Assembly (NCBI GenBank): GCA_025352985.1
Contig: JANXRL010000091.1
Location: 1-40,439 of the forward strand
Length of the DNA: 40,439 nucleotides
Direction: 5' to 3'
DNA from: Verrucomicrobiota bacterium
GTDB taxonomy: Bacteria; Verrucomicrobiota; Verrucomicrobiia; Opitutales; Opitutaceae
This document shows positions 40,334 through 40,439 of the stretch, piece after piece (within the stretch, counting starts at the first letter, position 1; each line of letters begins with the position of its first letter). The notes beneath the pieces were generated by a model that saw nothing but the letters and a program-made list of their open reading frames with translations, was not told where the DNA came from and ran no database searches. Both the position numbers and the translations under genes were made by a program.

Positions 40334-40439
40334 ATGCTTCGACACTTCCAGCTTCTCAAGACCGACACCGCCACCGCCGCTCGGCGCGGCCGCCTTACCA
40401 CCCGTCATGGCGTAATCGAGACGCCCATCTTCATGCCAG
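40334..40439 (+). CDS. tgt: Queuine tRNA-ribosyltransferase, 5' part
   Basis: First 35 codons of a tRNA-guanine transglycosylase, which exchanges guanine 34 for preQ1 in tRNAs with GUN anticodons. The N-terminus after [15 protein letters not shown] reads [19 protein letters not shown], a strong family signature. The gene is cut by the window end. It is divergent from trpG; a TTGACA (40292-40297) lies 37 bases before ATG 40334, but a convincing -10 is missing. Confidence 0.9.
   Translation, partial: MLRHFQLLKTDTATAARRGRLTTRHGVIETPIFMP

Noticed and set aside
1-40439. tRNA or rRNA genes and CRISPR arrays
   Set aside because: No cloverleaf with a T-loop motif, no rRNA segment and no regularly spaced repeats were noticed on reading both strands.

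Overview
The window comes from a GC-rich Gram-negative bacterium, most likely a verrucomicrobium of the Opitutaceae type. The clues are a PEP-CTERM surface protein, a degenerate kinase at the adk position of the secY-map segment, alanine/lysine-rich tails on several ribosomal proteins, and frequent lack of Shine-Dalgarno sites. This taxonomic call is inference from gene content. Housekeeping genes are intact throughout, so the sequence quality looks good.

Bases 1-17700 carry a nearly complete ribosomal protein superoperon, all on the + strand: 3' end of fusA, then rpsJ, rplC, rplD, rplW, rplB, rpsS, a small exported protein of unknown function, rplV, rpsC, rplP, rpmC, rpsQ, rplN, rplX, rplE, rpsN, rpsH, rplF, rplR, rpsE, rplO, a strong intrinsic terminator, secY, an adenylate-kinase-like protein without a P-loop, map, rpsM, rpsK, rpsD, rpoA, rplQ and a final terminator. 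infA and rpmJ are not between map and rpsM. Several intergenic hairpins may tune expression inside the operon.

Bases 17750-28755 hold a small membrane-anchored zinc-ribbon protein, guaA, an exported protein of unknown function, and a histidine cluster hisD-hisC ... hisB-hisH followed by gltA. Between hisC and hisB lies the most interesting element of the window: a diversity-generating retroelement (DGR, about 23136-25905). It has an exported formylglycine-generating-enzyme-like target with a PEP-CTERM anchor, a 110-base variable repeat (VR), two downstream hairpins, an Avd accessory protein, a DGR-type reverse transcriptase with IGNLTSQ and YVDD motifs, and a template repeat (TR). By hand alignment VR and TR differ at 33 of 110 positions. 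Of these, 21 are at template adenines, and within the 80-base core 21 of 26 differences are at adenines, which is the hallmark of mutagenic homing. Every component carries damage: a stop in the target, a frameshift and stop at the avd 5' end, a frameshift, a stop and a lost C-terminus in the reverse transcriptase, and an amber codon in the TR. It therefore looks like a recently active, now decaying DGR.

Bases 28759-33344 hold a membrane protein of the VC0807 type on the - strand, facing gltA across a shared terminator, then a tightly coupled + strand run: pdxJ, acpS, a bifunctional NAD(P)H-hydrate repair enzyme, and dprA. Bases 33346-38254 hold a - strand dabB-dabA pair (proton-coupled inorganic carbon uptake) with a divergent LysR-family regulator. 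The last part has - strand genes for an anthranilate/aminodeoxychorismate synthase glutaminase subunit, NrdR, an unknown protein and a HIT-family hydrolase. The + strand start of tgt is cut by the window edge. No rRNA, tRNA or CRISPR array was seen.
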